Assembly: GCA_019279435.1 (NCBI GenBank)
Contig: JAAALK010000086.1
Span: 22,365,913 to 22,429,912, forward strand
Direction of reading: 5' to 3'
DNA from: Zizania palustris
Taxonomy: Eukaryota; Streptophyta; Magnoliopsida; Poales; Poaceae
DNA: 64,000 nucleotides
Below, piece by piece: positions 43,401 to 52,798 of this stretch. Position numbers and translations under genes: made by a program. The notes beneath the pieces were generated by a model. That model was given only the letters and a program-made list of their open reading frames with translations, ran no database searches and was not told the origin of the DNA. Within the stretch, counting starts at the first letter, position 1, and every line of letters starts with the position of its first letter.

Positions 43401-46117
43401 AGATTTATTGAGAACAATTGTAATATGTGTTGATATTATGTTTCTTGTGTACACATTATTATATAAAACAATAGGAAGGATATAGCACAGAAAAATGGAT
43501 TAAATTAATCAAAACAACATCCAAAGAAGGAAATGCCAAGTTTCATCACAATTTTAGTAGCACATGATAATTTACTAATAACTATAGCTTAAGTACATCA
43601 GTGCTCTAAGAATAGAGTAAGGAAATGTGACTGGTCAGAGCACTCAGTATAACATAATCACCGGAACAATCCAAGTCATCGTGGCATATTTTTATTTAGT
43701 GTGTTTTTCTGATTACGTTATAAATGTTCCCCGAATCTTACCTCCACATGCATATAAACTCTCGATATTTTTCAGAAGAACTTCATTTGCTTGCTGTTCT
43801 AAGAATTGCCTTGAAGGAACGTCTTCAAGTAGCCCTGCCTGAGGCACAAGCAGAAAGAAACAAATTGAGGCGCCTCAATTGTTACATGAATTGGTTAAAA
43901 CAGGTTGTGACAAAGTAACCAAAGCTGCCAAATATTGCCACATCAGCGAACCTGGAAGACTTGATGCAGAAGAGTACCAATCAAAGCACTTGTTGAATAT
44001 TCATTGCTTTTCAGTCTGTCATCAAGAACAGATCTTCTTGGACAATGGAAACTAGAAGCAACCTAAAATAAGCCATATATTAGAATGTGATGCTAGAAAG
44101 ATAATAGGAACGCATTTTTAAAAAACAAATAGTCAAATCCTTTAGAATTATAGTTGAGGATATCAAAATACAAGTTGTTCATATTGATTACAAAAGGTTA
44201 TATAACTCCAAAAATAATTCTGGAACCCGTTTGTCATTGATTACTAACCCGTGTTCCAGAAATGAGTAATTCTGGATGCACTATAACAAGATTGTTTGCA
44301 TGATCAACAATACATATTCCTTGGTCAGTGAATTCTCCAATGACACTTACTGTGTCGCCTAGCCCAATAAGACTATGGAACCTGCAGCATTTGGACCAAT
44401 GAAATAGACAATAGATTGAAGGTCTGTTGTTTTACATACAGGAAATATAGGTGCATATAGCCTACTCACCACTCATCGTGCAAATGGACTGCATACTCTT
44501 TCCCTTGGTGCTCATTCAGCAGACGTAGAACCTGTCAAAACAATTAGCAACTTTGCATAATAGCAAAAGTTTGTTGCAAAACTAACTCATCTGAAAAGGT
44601 AGAGAGAATATATACCTTAACAGGATAGCGATCAGATGGTGAATTATCACCTCTGTGTTTTTCAGACACCTGAAAAGTAATTGAATACATGAAACTCTTT
44701 TAAGTAGGGCATCTCAAATTTCGTTTAAACCAACACATGGAAGTAAAAAAGGCAAACCTCCAACACCAAAAAGCTATCGAAAGGTGGGGCTTCAAGGGGC
44801 TTCTTTGATGGTACATTTAGGTCACTATTAGCAAGAAGAGAACAACTAATGTTGGTGGTATCACCGTTTATGAGTTGACCTCCTTTATTTCCACCATCTA
44901 CAGGTAATTCTTCTTCCATAATTGCATCTTCCACTTGATCTAGAAGATCAAGTAGTTGCTGGCAAAAAGGAATTGGCATAATTTTCATTGATTAATTCTT
45001 TGGTGTCTTAGTTCTTACTTCTTACAGGTAATATGATCATGAAATCAATCGCATTTAAAACTTTTGGTGTTATCTTAACTCACCTTTTTGTGCTGTCCTG
45101 CTCCCAACTGCTCAGGTCCTCCATCAGCAGTGACATCACCATTAAGCTGCTGCTTAATGAATGAAAAAATTACTCCGTTAACCCAGTTGGGAATTACATT
45201 TAGCTAACAATGTGTAAAACAGTTCAGTGTGTAACTGCATGTACCTCAGTGCACCTATAGGGCAGTGATGGAGGAGTCCGAAATGGGCTCTGGGTGTCCA
45301 CAACTTCACAGCCAGATCCACACTTATCCAAATTGTGTGCTGAAGCAGTACACCTTGTCATGCCTAACAGTGATGAATGCCATTTCTTGGTAGACTCCAG
45401 CGAGGAATGCTTCTAGAATTCAATTACATACCAGGACAGCAAATCAGAAATCCACATAAATGGTTAATTTCATCAAACAAACAAGGGTATCACATCCACC
45501 GGCAAGAACACATGCATATAAGCGCAATGCACCAGCATGTGCATGCATGCGTGTATGAACTCGCAAGAACATAAAGGAACTCCAGTATTAGTGTACCTCG
45601 TTGTTTGAGCACGGATGAAGCGCCACACTCGTCATCTGCCTTGAATTGACTTTGCGCAGGCGATCGTTCACTGGAGAGATCTTCCAAGTCACGACCTCGC
45701 TGCCCCCATCGTCCTGGCTCTGCTTAATCAGCTGGAACGCACAAACAACAAACGACCAAACCTAGAATCGATCCAACCACCAACTAAAGCATTCCAAATT
45801 GGACCAAGTGCCACGTGAATACTCACCATTCCAGGAGAAAACCTGACCCGCTTCGGCGCCAGAGCCTTGGTAACCTCCGGAGACACCTCCGACGGCTCCT
45901 CCTCGAGGAGTGGCGGCGGCGGCGGTGCGGGCGGTGGCGGCGCAGAAGGCTGCGAGGGTTCGGCTTCCTGGTGCTTCGGTTTCTGGGAGGTTGAGGCCTG
46001 GGACTGGCGCTCAAAGAAGTGGCGGATGCCGAACTTGGCGGGCTGCGACGGCTGCGAGGCCGGGGGCTTCTTCGAAGAGCCCGCCGCAGCAGACGACGTG
46101 CGCTTCCGTGGAGCCAT
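22297..46117 (-). CDS. DNA2: DNA2/JHS1 ATP-dependent helicase/nuclease, copy B, 34 exons, two frameshifts
   Basis: DNA2 is a nuclear enzyme that trims long 5' flaps in Okazaki-fragment maturation and resects double-strand breaks (family knowledge; plant name JHS1). I traced 34 exons, all joined by GT/AG introns, giving about 1,288 residues if the two breaks are ignored. In order: a PIP-like FGIRHFFER near residue 30; the RecB-like nuclease core with GLKGIIDA and LEFKTGKG (exon 13); Cys residues of the iron-sulphur cluster (CNGCRHLVSC, exon 17); Walker A GMPGTGKT (exon 24); Walker B DEAGQ (exon 26); VGDHYQLPPL (exon 27); YRMSSGIM (exon 29); ITPYNAQV (exon 32); and HRINVVLTRAK (exon 33). The stop is TAG at 22297-22299. 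Single-base deletions in exon 19 (near 37754) and exon 28 (near 28391) break the frame; the first leads to a TAG within a few codons. Either it is a pseudogene or these are assembly errors. Transposons account for most intron length. Confidence 0.92.
23446..23624 (+). repeat. 5' LTR of Copia element 1
   Basis: 179 bp, TG...CA, with a tandem GGCCAGGCTATTGCCAGCCT unit (two copies), a TATATAT box near 23551 and an AATCAATG-rich end. Confidence 0.9.
23710..26977 (+). pseudogene. gag-protease-integrase reading frame of Copia element 1, truncated
   Basis: Starts at ATG 23710 (MAPQPSSSDD). A coiled-coil-like Ala/Glu/Arg N-terminus is followed by a UBN2-type gag (NHYDRWRDLVLLTLDRY), a Gln/Pro-rich linker, the protease site WVVDSGASTHMT, the GAG-pre-integrase Cys/His block (CHACQLGRH), and the integrase catalytic stretches HCDLWTSPV, QCDNGREF and QNGKAERM. 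The frame shifts at a run of 12 C (26672-26683), and the correct frame continues to a TAA at 26975-26977. RT and RNase H are absent because of the internal deletion. Confidence 0.88.
26976..27146 (+). repeat. 3' LTR of Copia element 1
   Basis: 171 bp, identical by eye to bases 9-179 of the 5' LTR. The missing first 8 bases mark the deletion junction. Confidence 0.9.
28524..30691 (-). CDS. DNA2: DNA2 copy B exons 20-27: first half of the helicase domain
   Basis: Exons: 30617-30691, 30402-30523, 30229-30301, 30042-30146, 29790-29957, 29586-29655, 29360-29511 and 28524-28601. They encode superfamily 1 helicase motifs: DQQRSLHK before motif I (exon 23), GMPGTGKT in exon 24, TSYTNSALDN (Ia) in exon 24, DEAGQ (II) in exon 26 and VGDHYQLPPL (III) in exon 27. 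Exon 25 ends at TTGTCAA/GTTATA, which keeps phase with exon 26. A hAT MITE sits in the intron between exons 26 and 27. Confidence 0.9.
28732..29259. mobile_element. hAT-type MITE in DNA2 intron 26
   Basis: A 528-bp element with perfect 16-bp terminal inverted repeats CATGGTTGTCACGGCG and a perfect 8-bp target duplication CACTGTAT (28724-28731 and 29260-29267), the hAT signature. Subterminal CGCCTAGGCG palindromes lie at both ends. The core (about 28850-29075) is a G-rich imperfect tandem array of units of about 30 bp (GCAGAGGCGGCGGTG...). Nothing transposase-like is encoded. Confidence 0.93.
31432..31568. repeat. 20-bp GC-rich minisatellite inside the hAT element
   Basis: About seven tandem 20-bp units of the form CGGATCCAGCGGCCGAGGCG with substitutions. 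The right end is interrupted by Copia element 2, whose target duplication GATCC is part of the unit. The remainder of the broken unit is at 37059. Confidence 0.85.
31569..31765 (-). repeat. 3' LTR of Copia element 2
   Basis: 197 bp; differs from the 5' LTR by one base seen by eye. Confidence 0.93.
31792..35403 (-). CDS. Copia element 2 pol: protease, integrase, RT and RNase H, uninterrupted
   Basis: An open frame of 1,203 codons from an internal ATG at 35403 to TAA at 31792. It is really the downstream part of a gag-pol frame cut by the stop near 35440. In order: a Gln/Pro-rich gag tail; protease FDTGASSHMT (about residue 120); CHACQLGRHVRLPF; integrase HCDLWTSPV, QTDNGREF and QNGKAERI; a Ser/Pro-rich linker; reverse transcriptase with WKxK-type start GKWIFKHKF, the LDVKNAFLHG block and catalytic YVDD; then RNase H with YTDADWAGCPDTRKSTSG, SSVEAEYRA and TKHIEIDLHFVRE. 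All catalytic motifs appear complete. Expression would need another gag source or readthrough. Confidence 0.93.
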   Translation of the reverse strand: MWPGPRTPPLAQLPQGRMDPQQQQAMLAFQGPQQFLQMAQQNSHQPLFFPPYGTLAGPLLQPQQQALPPLLQPQQQALPSWTPQGPQQPMTGALAWDQSSLASTFSTMTLNPPVNNDWYFDTGASSHMTSHDGTLSHYSVPRYPSPTSIIVGNGSLLPVTATGTTYLGPLTLNNVLVSPQLINNLISVRQFTTDNNCSVEFDPYGCSVKDLLTGTVTIRCNSSGPLYPLQVLVAHSLVAGSTTASLWHRRLGHPGRETLSKLVSAIPACNKDLDSICHACQLGRHVRLPFGTLVSRASNNFALIHCDLWTSPVVSVSGYKYYLVVLDDCSHYLWTFPLRLKSDTFMTLSNFFAYVSTQFGARIQAVQTDNGREFDNSTARTFFTTHGILFRMSCPYTSPQNGKAERIIRTTNDVIRSLLFQASMPPSYWAEALHTVTLLNILPTKTLDFSTPHFALHGSAPSYDHLRVFGCKCYPNLSATASHKLSPRSALCIFLGYSAHHKGYRCLDPTTNRIIISRHVIFDETSFPFAEQPSPPNATDFTFLDEFSNTATAPIGLPIFSSTGTSPTIPLSAPLVPPGYHSLPRAGVVPRAATGPSTSTVPRAAPTSSSTPTPVPCADATSPALPRAGPALRVYSRRPRPPEPSPPAASTTSPAPVPLPPGAIAVTPTVNHHRMTTRAKDGFRVPSLFHATPLSPVPKTFRGALADPNWRAAMEEEHAALITNQTWDLVPCPQHANIVTGKWIFKHKFLANGSLERYKARWVLRGFTQRPGIDFTETFSPVVKPATVRTVLSLAISRKWPVHQLDVKNAFLHGTLTETVFAAQPSGFEDPVHPDFVCRLNKSLYGLKQAPRAWYSRFATHLVSLGFVEAKSDTSLFIYRRGTDTAYLLLYVDDIVLTASSAQLLRQIISALQQEFAMKDLGELHHFLGMQVQRSDDGMILSQRQYMLDILDRAGMTECKPCNTPVDTNPKVSADSGTPVADPSDYCSLAGALQYLTFTRPDISYAVQQVCLHMHDPREAHLAALKRILRYIRGTLHLGLLLRPSTLDDLVVYTDADWAGCPDTRKSTSGYAVFLGDNLVSWSSKRQNTVSRSSVEAEYRAVANGVAEASWLRQLLHELHTPLHRATLVYCDNISAVYMSSNPVQHQRTKHIEIDLHFVREKVAMGAVRVLHVPTTSQFADVFTKGLPSSVFTEFRSSLNVRG
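35440..36556 (-). pseudogene. Copia element 2 gag, frameshifted and stopped
   Basis: Starts at ATG 36554-36556 (MAGSPPTSVVDP). An Ala/Glu/Arg-rich coiled-coil-like N-terminus is followed by the UBN2-type gag core (DNYSRWREQFLLAVTKYSL). Near 35990 one extra base shifts the frame after DLAEAV; the gag sequence continues in the other frame (TTRATAREAWLAIEDHF). A TGA at about 35440, in the frame of pol, separates gag from pol where related elements read Trp. Both breaks look recent. Confidence 0.88.
36862..37058 (-). repeat. 5' LTR of Copia element 2
   Basis: 197 bp, adjacent to the initiator-methionine-tRNA-type primer site on the - strand (36847-36861). Confidence 0.93.
37610..38677 (-). CDS. 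DNA2: DNA2 copy B exons 14-19: end of nuclease and iron-sulphur region
   Basis: Exons: 38622-38677, 38491-38551, 38310-38420, 38186-38242, 37910-38044 and 37610-37836. Exon 14 has MEHTAQVILYTLLM (nuclease motif region) and exon 17 the three-Cys block CNGCRHLVSC. Exon 19 is 227 bp, one short of the 228 needed to keep phase. The shortfall is in an A run on the - strand (plus-strand T run 37752-37756). Translation shifts there and meets TAG at 37738-37740. Confidence 0.88.
39047..41440 (-). mobile_element. Non-autonomous Ty3/gypsy element with gag only
   Basis: 2,394 bp on -. The 3' LTR is 39047-39459 (TGTCACGGG...GTCGGTGACA when read on -). The 5' LTR is about 41034-41440 and lacks the last 42 bp and the primer site. 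A G-rich polypurine tract lies at about 39460-39476. The target duplication is CCGCA/CCGCG (39042-39046, 41441-41445). The interior has a damaged gag that ends, after a deletion, in what looks like the last codons of a gypsy pol frame (WQLEDELRF then stop), so protease, RT, RNase H and integrase were lost in one deletion. Its LTR ends resemble the solo LTR it sits in, but in opposite orientation. Confidence 0.85.
39462..41016 (-). pseudogene. Degenerate gypsy gag
   Basis: Starts at ATG 41014-41016 (MSMQSGLNTGNS). A coiled-coil stretch (LDEKVQKLLPLQEKVTTLEE) and a long low-complexity region lead into the retrotransposon gag core around 40250-39830 (LEFPKFDGNDDLLPWLNRCE; ELAMLR; FCKRFIALSCRD), then a single CHCC-like Cys/His block (KCFHCDDRFTSDHKLQCKH). 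Several stop codons and frame changes interrupt it (for example TAG/TGA near 40156, 40060 and 39913). Confidence 0.82.
42307..46117 (-). CDS. DNA2: DNA2 copy B exons 1-13: N-terminus and nuclease core
   Basis: Exons: 45827-46117, 45597-45731, 45245-45412, 45084-45149, 44758-44958, 44616-44669, 44470-44531, 44249-44381, 43952-44062, 43742-43838, 43198-43274, 42722-42787 and 42307-42459. Lengths and phases add up without interruption. The acceptor of exon 4 is ambiguous by 3-6 bases because of a CAGCAG repeat. Exon 5 must start at the TTTTTGCCAG acceptor (CAACTACTT...), because an in-frame TAA lies just upstream of the more distal ATG. Exon 13 holds the metal-binding nuclease residues (D in GIIDA; E and K in LEFKTGK). 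Confidence 0.9.
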
Positions 46118-47480
46118 CGCTATTGGCGATTAGGGCTGCGGCGGCCTTCGGTTCCAGCCTCCAGGCGGTTCGAGGCAGGAGGCCGCCGCCCCCGCCGGCG
46201 TAATGAGTGGAACGGAATGGGGAGCGAAGACGAGGGGGAGGAGCCTAGCCGCCGGGGTCCGGGGAGGGAGAGGGGGAAGGGGAATGGGAGGGGAAACCGG
46301 AAGTGGGCGGGGTTGGAATTGGAGTTCCCGCGCGAAGAGATTCCGGCGGACGGGCGGAGCGGCCTATGCCGGCCCAGTAGAAACCGGGCCTCAAAGGAAA
46401 AAATGCAAAATGGACTCGCCCTACGCATCCTTCTCGGCCGAATTGCTCCGTACATGTTAGTTTCACGGGTCACGGTATTAATTAACACGATACATCATAT
46501 TTTTTTACTAACATTCAATTAATTAGGGGAAAAAAAGAAATAATATTATCACCATAATCTGGTGCTAACTTGTTTCCAAGATGGATAAAACAAAATAAAA
46601 CATCCACTGGAAACCAAATTGTTTCATCAGAGAGAATGTATTTCATGAGAGCTAGTTGCATTTAACTATACTAGTTAGCCTAAGAAATAGTGAAATGAAA
46701 CGCTTCACTGAGAAGAGGGTATTCAATTCAATTGCAAAGCTGACGTGAACTTCTAAAAAACAGTGTTACGAAACACACCACTGTAAATAGCCTAAAACGA
46801 TAATTACAGTGTCGAGAATCAGCAACATCCAAAAAGGTGATAGGTTGTCTCTAATTCTTGGTTACAAAGGATACACATCTTGTGGGGTTAACCACAATGT
46901 CCAGAATCTATTTTGAACAAGCATTTTGGTGGGGCCTAAGATTTCCATTGCAAATTCGTGTTAAAATTTGGAGATGGGATTGTCTGCCTGGATTACAACG
47001 GGACACGCATTTGAAACTCTTAGATGATACAATACAATTGTTTGAAGAGCTTTGTATATAAATTTGCCTGGAGGCTGTTTATTAGTTTTTTTAGAATAAT
47101 ACTCGTTCGTTTGAACAGTATGGCTGTTTAGTCAAATAAATAATCAGATGGAGACGGGAATCTTCCGCATAGACTGCATTGCTTCAGTCGTCTTTGTCAC
47201 TGGATGGTCAGGTTTAAGAGCACGCGCTTCTTCACCTCGCTCGTCGCCGGCACTCCCGGCAGCTAGCGGTAGTCGGGTTCTACATTTTCATGCCGGTGGT
47301 TGGGACGATGGATGGAAAGAGTATACGCAATAAAGAGCCAAGAGGATACGGCCGGATTATTTGGTTCGATTTGGTGACAGATGGATCAGTCAGCCAGCAT
47401 GTATTCTAATGCGTGATGCGTCGTCTATTTGAAGGCGTCGCCTGCATCTCTGTACAAAAGAAGGCTCTCCTAGCTTGTAC
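46118..47480. promoter_or_regulatory. Divergent intergenic region between DNA2 and the zinc-finger-like gene (copy B)
   Basis: Equivalent of 1412-2781, with a small deletion (about 7 bp) at 47406 and scattered substitutions. It must hold both promoters. No motif was assigned with confidence. Confidence 0.4.
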
Positions 47481-48353
47481 ATGGACTTCGATTTGGTCAT
47501 GAAGTGCAAGAAGCACTCGTACAAGGGCGGGGCAGGCGTGTGCGCGCCGTGTCTCCGCGACCGCCTTCTCCGGCTCGCCGCCACGCATAACGAGGCGTCA
47601 TCACTGCCGCAGCCACTGCCAGAGCCAGAGCCGGTGCCGGTGCCGGTTTTTCCCAGGTCGGTGTCGCCGTACGTGAGCCGCCAGAAGTCCGACGCCTCGG
47701 GGGCGTGGAGGCGACCGTCGAGCTTCCTCTTTTTCCGGACGCCGCAGGTGAGGCCGGCCTACGGTGGCGGTGGCGACGCCGGCTTTGAGGAAGGGGACAT
47801 AGAATTCGAGATCCGGCGGCGCAGCAGCAAGTTCTCCGTACTCTCTGCGCTCTTCGGAAAGCATCGGCACCACGGATCGGAGGAGAGGGACGGCGGTAAG
47901 GAGCGAAAGCACCGGTCTTGGCTCGCCGGGATCATTCCTCGTATCCTCCGAAAGAAGGCTACGGCGTCGGCTCCGGCGCCATTCCCGCCACGGTGCTCTT
48001 CCCACGTGATCTGCAACCGCGGGTTCTCGCCAGTGAGCTACGCTCATGAAGGCGGCGAGGAGAGCAGCTCACCGGCGGAGTCGTCGTGGCGACATTCGCC
48101 GTCGCCGATGCGACAAACTCCCTGTCGACGCCGGCCCGAGGGCGCAGGGGCCAGCGTCTCCGGCTTCACGGTTTGCATTAGCCCGCTCGTCCGACCCAGC
48201 CCGGCTCGGCACCACCGCGGCGGAGGCCACCCGACGGACGGCCCCGACTTCTCCGGCGAGCTGCTGCCGTCAACCCTCCACCCATTCTCCTCCGGCACCT
48301 CCCTCCATCACTGCCGGTCCTGGAAGCTCGCCGACAGCGGCCGCTTCCAGTGA
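47481..48353 (+). CDS. Small zinc-finger-like protein of unknown function, copy B
   Basis: 290 residues, ATG at 47481. Architecture is as in copy A: C9/H12/C21/C24 N-terminal block, SVSPYVSRQKSD, a basic middle and a Ser/Pro-rich end. Differences from copy A include Gln to His in the ATQNEAS region, Met to Ile in GIMPRI, Ser to Phe in APSPPR, loss of one Val before SGFTV, Ala to Gly in TDAPD, and Phe to Ser in PFSFGTS. Frame and stop are kept. This is the gene where the two copies differ most in protein sequence. Confidence 0.75.
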   Translation: MDFDLVMKCKKHSYKGGAGVCAPCLRDRLLRLAATHNEASSLPQPLPEPEPVPVPVFPRSVSPYVSRQKSDASGAWRRPSSFLFFRTPQVRPAYGGGGDAGFEEGDIEFEIRRRSSKFSVLSALFGKHRHHGSEERDGGKERKHRSWLAGIIPRILRKKATASAPAPFPPRCSSHVICNRGFSPVSYAHEGGEESSSPAESSWRHSPSPMRQTPCRRRPEGAGASVSGFTVCISPLVRPSPARHHRGGGHPTDGPDFSGELLPSTLHPFSSGTSLHHCRSWKLADSGRFQ

Positions 48354-49073
48354 TCCACTCCCCCTTCGTTTCCTTTCCATATTTGCAATTTTTCTCGCGT
48401 TCCGATGATTTGTCCCGAATATTTCCTTTTGTGAAACTTTTATTTTTCATTTACGTGTAAGCTGGTTAGCTGAACATGTTACAAAGCCACTACAAAAGCT
48501 TCTTTTGTTGTGTTTGTACAGGATGAGGTTTTAAATATTTTGGAGTTATCTTTTTGTGTGTGTGTGTGTTTGAGATTATCCGGTCAATGTAATCCGCATT
48601 CAACACAGGACGTTCTCACGTACGGTAACAATGGACTATAGATAAAATTAAGTTTATGATAACAATTTAATGTTTAAATAAATTAATTTAATGTCAAAAG
48701 GTTGATTAAAATATTTTTCGGTTGTTTGTATATAGAATTTTTTGTAAAAAAATAAATGTTAAAAAACTTGTAAGCTTACATGTGATTAATTCATAGGCCA
48801 TGCATGTGTTGGTTCAAAGCAGAAGTTAGATGATAGACTCATAGACTCGTTCAATTGCGATGGATGATTATAGTTTAAAGGTTCAGACTTCAGAGTTCAG
48901 ACGAATCAATTTATATGACATTGAAACTTCATCAAGATGATCTCATTCAAGCTCGGCCAGCTTCATTCAAGCTCTTCTTCAGGCAACTCCTGCCTCCCAG
49001 CTTGACGGCAGAGGCGACGAGGCGGCGCGGCGGGTGCCACGGAGGAGATCGACGAAGGCACGAAACCATGCAT

Positions 49074-49076
49074 CCT
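49074..49076. other. Empty target site of the copy A CACTA element
   Basis: CATCCTGCTCACC is uninterrupted here, with a single CCT. In copy A the 2.2 kb element sits between two CCT copies at the same place. Confidence 0.95.
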
Positions 49077-52000
49077 GCTCACCTGTTGTTGCCGCCGGCG
49101 GCTGGGTTTCGACGTAGCAGACTTGCACTGTGCGGAGGAGACAGGCCAAGCAAGCCCAGGAGCACGATGATCTCAGCTCACGGGTGGTTCTCGTACGTCT
49201 TTCTACCGCGGAGAATTGCAAGATTGCTCCTTCCGCCACGACGAGCCGCGTCGGCGCCCGTCGCGTATAGTACTCGCGTCACCGGCGCGCAGCCTACCGC
49301 CTGGCCACACCGCAGAAGCCATCTACACCGGTGACAGTTCTTGAGCTCGTTTAATGGCTGTGCCCATCACCGGCCGGCGCGCAGTCAAGGTCAACCGGCC
49401 CATCAAACTCGGCAAGTCGGCAACTCGCCGCGCGATGCTTTAAAAAGTCAGAGCCGGATCAGCCCATGCTTGCCTCATATGTACCTCTCGGGTACAGTGG
49501 TACACTAACAGCGCTGGAGATGCCGCGAATGAACTAGTTCAAAAGCTCGCAATAATGGGGCTTGCTTAGGTACAAACCACCACTCCACCAGCACTTGGGC
49601 AGTTTGGGATCGAGCTGATTACCTCGACAGAGATTGGCCGGGTTTGTTGCGTACGATCTCGCTTTGTCCCGGATCGTAAAAGGGAGCCTCCATCATTGCC
49701 GGAGCTGTCGTCTTGGTCGGAAAATGTCGCCGCCTTTCCGGTGGCGGTGGTCGTCGTCGTCCCGGCAAAAGCATGTGATATCACCGAACCGTGAAGCTGT
49801 GCTCGCCTTGTGATGGACCGTGCGCTCTGCCTGCTGGTTGGCTGCAACGCATGGAAAAAGAGAGGCAAGACACCACGCGATGCATAAAGGCACATCCTTT
49901 GTTTGATTTCACCTTAACTCCAGAGCATTCCTGCAACCCTGTTGGTGATTACTAATTCTTTCTTGAGGACGAGAGTATTCAAAAACATAAAAACTTTATT
50001 TTTGCCACTCTGACAAACGTTGGTTGCTTTGCTGTATGAGCTCCAAAGCAGCATGGTATGGTCAACCGGTTAAGTCCAGAGTAGACGTGTCTAAGTGGAC
50101 CGGATCAAGCCGTGTTGGTCCAGAGTGCTACTGTAGCACTCTTGGCATGGCACGGGCCTAGTATCAGATAGTATTGGGCTGTGCCGGCCCAGTATAATGA
50201 GTCAGGCCATCCTCTACAGGCCAAACAGTTATACGTAATAATAATAATAGGGAAAATTATTCACGTGTTATTATAATTTTTAAGAATTTTCTATTGTGAT
50301 GTTTTTATTAGTCAACAACAAAAATTATAATGGTACTTAAAAAACAATCCAATATATAACTATATTTAAATAAAATGAGACGATATTTGTATACCAAATT
50401 CAAAAGTTATACACAAGTAACAATCTTACACCTAAAGATGGCAACGAGTCTATATCCATCGGGTTTGACCATCTCAAATCTATACCCGTTAGAAAAAATA
50501 TAGGACCTTATAAAAACCTTCTTTTTCTAAGATTATAGCACCTGCACTGGAGTTAAGCAGATCTTCTAGGCCACGCATGTGCTCAAAAAACATACCAACA
50601 ACAATGTAAAACTACATAATGCATATCAACACCTTTGACCTTTAGTTTTCTTTCTGTTAGAAGGTCAAAAGTCTGTTGTTTTCACGTCAAAGGACGTGTT
50701 TGGTTGTCTGGTTCTGAACCTGCAGAACTAGGACGCACCGTATAATACCACAAATACCAACATTTGGTTGCCCGGTTACACTATAGCTCCTTATATCCAT
50801 CGATACGAGTATACAACTCCATCTTGGATGAGTAGAGCAACCCAAATCGACAATCTCTCCAGATCCAGGACCGAACAAACGGAAGGAAGCGAGGAGAGAC
50901 TTGCGTTAGGGTTACCTTCGCGCAGAGCAGGTAAGCCCATCTCCACCGGACTGGCCGCCGCTGCCCCACACTAGCCCCTCCGTCGGCACGCCGCCTCCTT
51001 TCCGAAGAGGAATGAGTGGGCACTAGCTATGTGGAACAATAGGGGGAACATGTGTGCGTGAATGATACAATCCTCTTTCATACTTGTTCATTTTCCTTCT
51101 CCGATGCATCCCTACAAAATTCAGAGTCTATATCCAAATCCCGTCACCAATTTTAGCAAACCCATTCTAGTAGCTCCCGATCACCGCCGAAATTTTAATG
51201 TGAGTTTCTGGATAAAGAAAACGACACCTATGAAATGTTATTAATAGAATTGTTTTTTGATTTTCAACGTTATACAGTATAAGTTCGATATTATTACGTT
51301 AAATGGAAACATTGCCGATTGTACCATTTGTCGGCATTTGATCGAATTGAAAATTCGTCGGCCTTTCCATTTATCAATGCCCAACGGAAGCTCCGTATTT
51401 TTGTAATCGAGTCGCGCAGTACGTGTCGCAGTGGAACGTCGGCGACTTTTAAATGCGGCGAAACGTTCCCCGCACTTCTCGTTTCGACAGTAGTACAGTA
51501 GTACGCCAGTAATTGCATTTTTGTACCCAAGTTGCACTGCAGCATCAGATGCATCAGATCAGCAGCAGAATCTTGTACGCACGTAGCAGTTGCGAGCATG
51601 CAGAATTGGATACCTAAAACGGCACCGCTAAGCAAAGAGCACGATGCAGCTAGCTAACCAACTAATCCTGAACTGAGTCTCTAGCTGACGGTAAAAACTG
51701 TCTGCTCACAGGTGGATGCGTTCGCTTGTCTGGATTCTGGAATCGTTGCACCGAAACCAAACGCCGTACGAGTCGAAAGGCAGACGCATCAGAATTCAGA
51801 AAGCAGCTCCATCTGTTGATGCGTAAAGGCAGGCAGGCATCAACGCTCGCTTGTGCCCTGGTTTTGACTTTTGAAAACACAGTTGGTGACCAAACTTGCA
51901 AACCACATCCGCGAGCTAGCGTAGCTGCTGATCAGACGAGCTGACTTGACTGCCGTCAACACAGCGTCACGCGAGCCTGTTCTGTTCTGGCTGCTGTTTT

Positions 52001-52798
52001 CTTACCTGCTCAGCCTCAGTCGTCCTCAGCTGAACACCTGAACTCGACCGGCGACTCGACGTCGTGTGCACGAGCAATGGGTGAAAACGATCGAGTTCGG
52101 GCTCGATTTTCTCTGCCGCTTTTACTCGACCGCTCGCACGACGCGGGCTGTCCGTGCCCGGTGGCGGCGAGACGGCGACCACGGCCACGCGGTTCACGGT
52201 CCTGTGACGGTGAGCTCAACATACTCACATGTCACATGGAACACAACCAGGGCACCAGCCAGGTCCCCCCCATGCATTCGCATCGGAAATATATCACCTC
52301 AAGTCCTGAACTCTGAACAAGCTAGGGCAATGGCGAGTCCATATATAACAATTCCAATTTTCATCGCCACGCGTGGCATGGCATGGCATGGCATGATGTC
52401 AAGGCACGGATCATTTTCTATTTCTCCAGGTCCTCTCTGACTGACACGTTGTCATTCGTGACACACACGAGTACATGAGACGGAGTCACACAAGACACAA
52501 GTACGTACATCTCCGGGAAGACGAAAGATGCATCAAACTAGTCGACGGAATAGACGGAAACGAACAATTCTGCATGCACGGTTCCTATCCTGGCTTATGC
52601 TTTCCTCGGTTTCCAAAATACATACCCCGAGGATAAACTATGTGCAAAGACTGCACCTGCTTACGCCTACTGATTTTGTATCGATCGGAGTCAACTGAAT
52701 CATACAAAACATTGGATTCACCTGAGTACCGGACGAAGGCGATCTATCTGAAATTGGCAATTTGATGCCAAAGCCTGCATTTTTTTGAGTAATTGGGT
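49077..52798. other. Spacer between the zinc-finger-like gene and ATL (copy B)
   Basis: Matches 6802-10528 with scattered substitutions and small indels. No gene is recognised. The 109-codon ORF 49566-49895 (-) has the same translation as its partner in copy A. The (GCATG)n tract is at about 52375-52394. Confidence 0.4.
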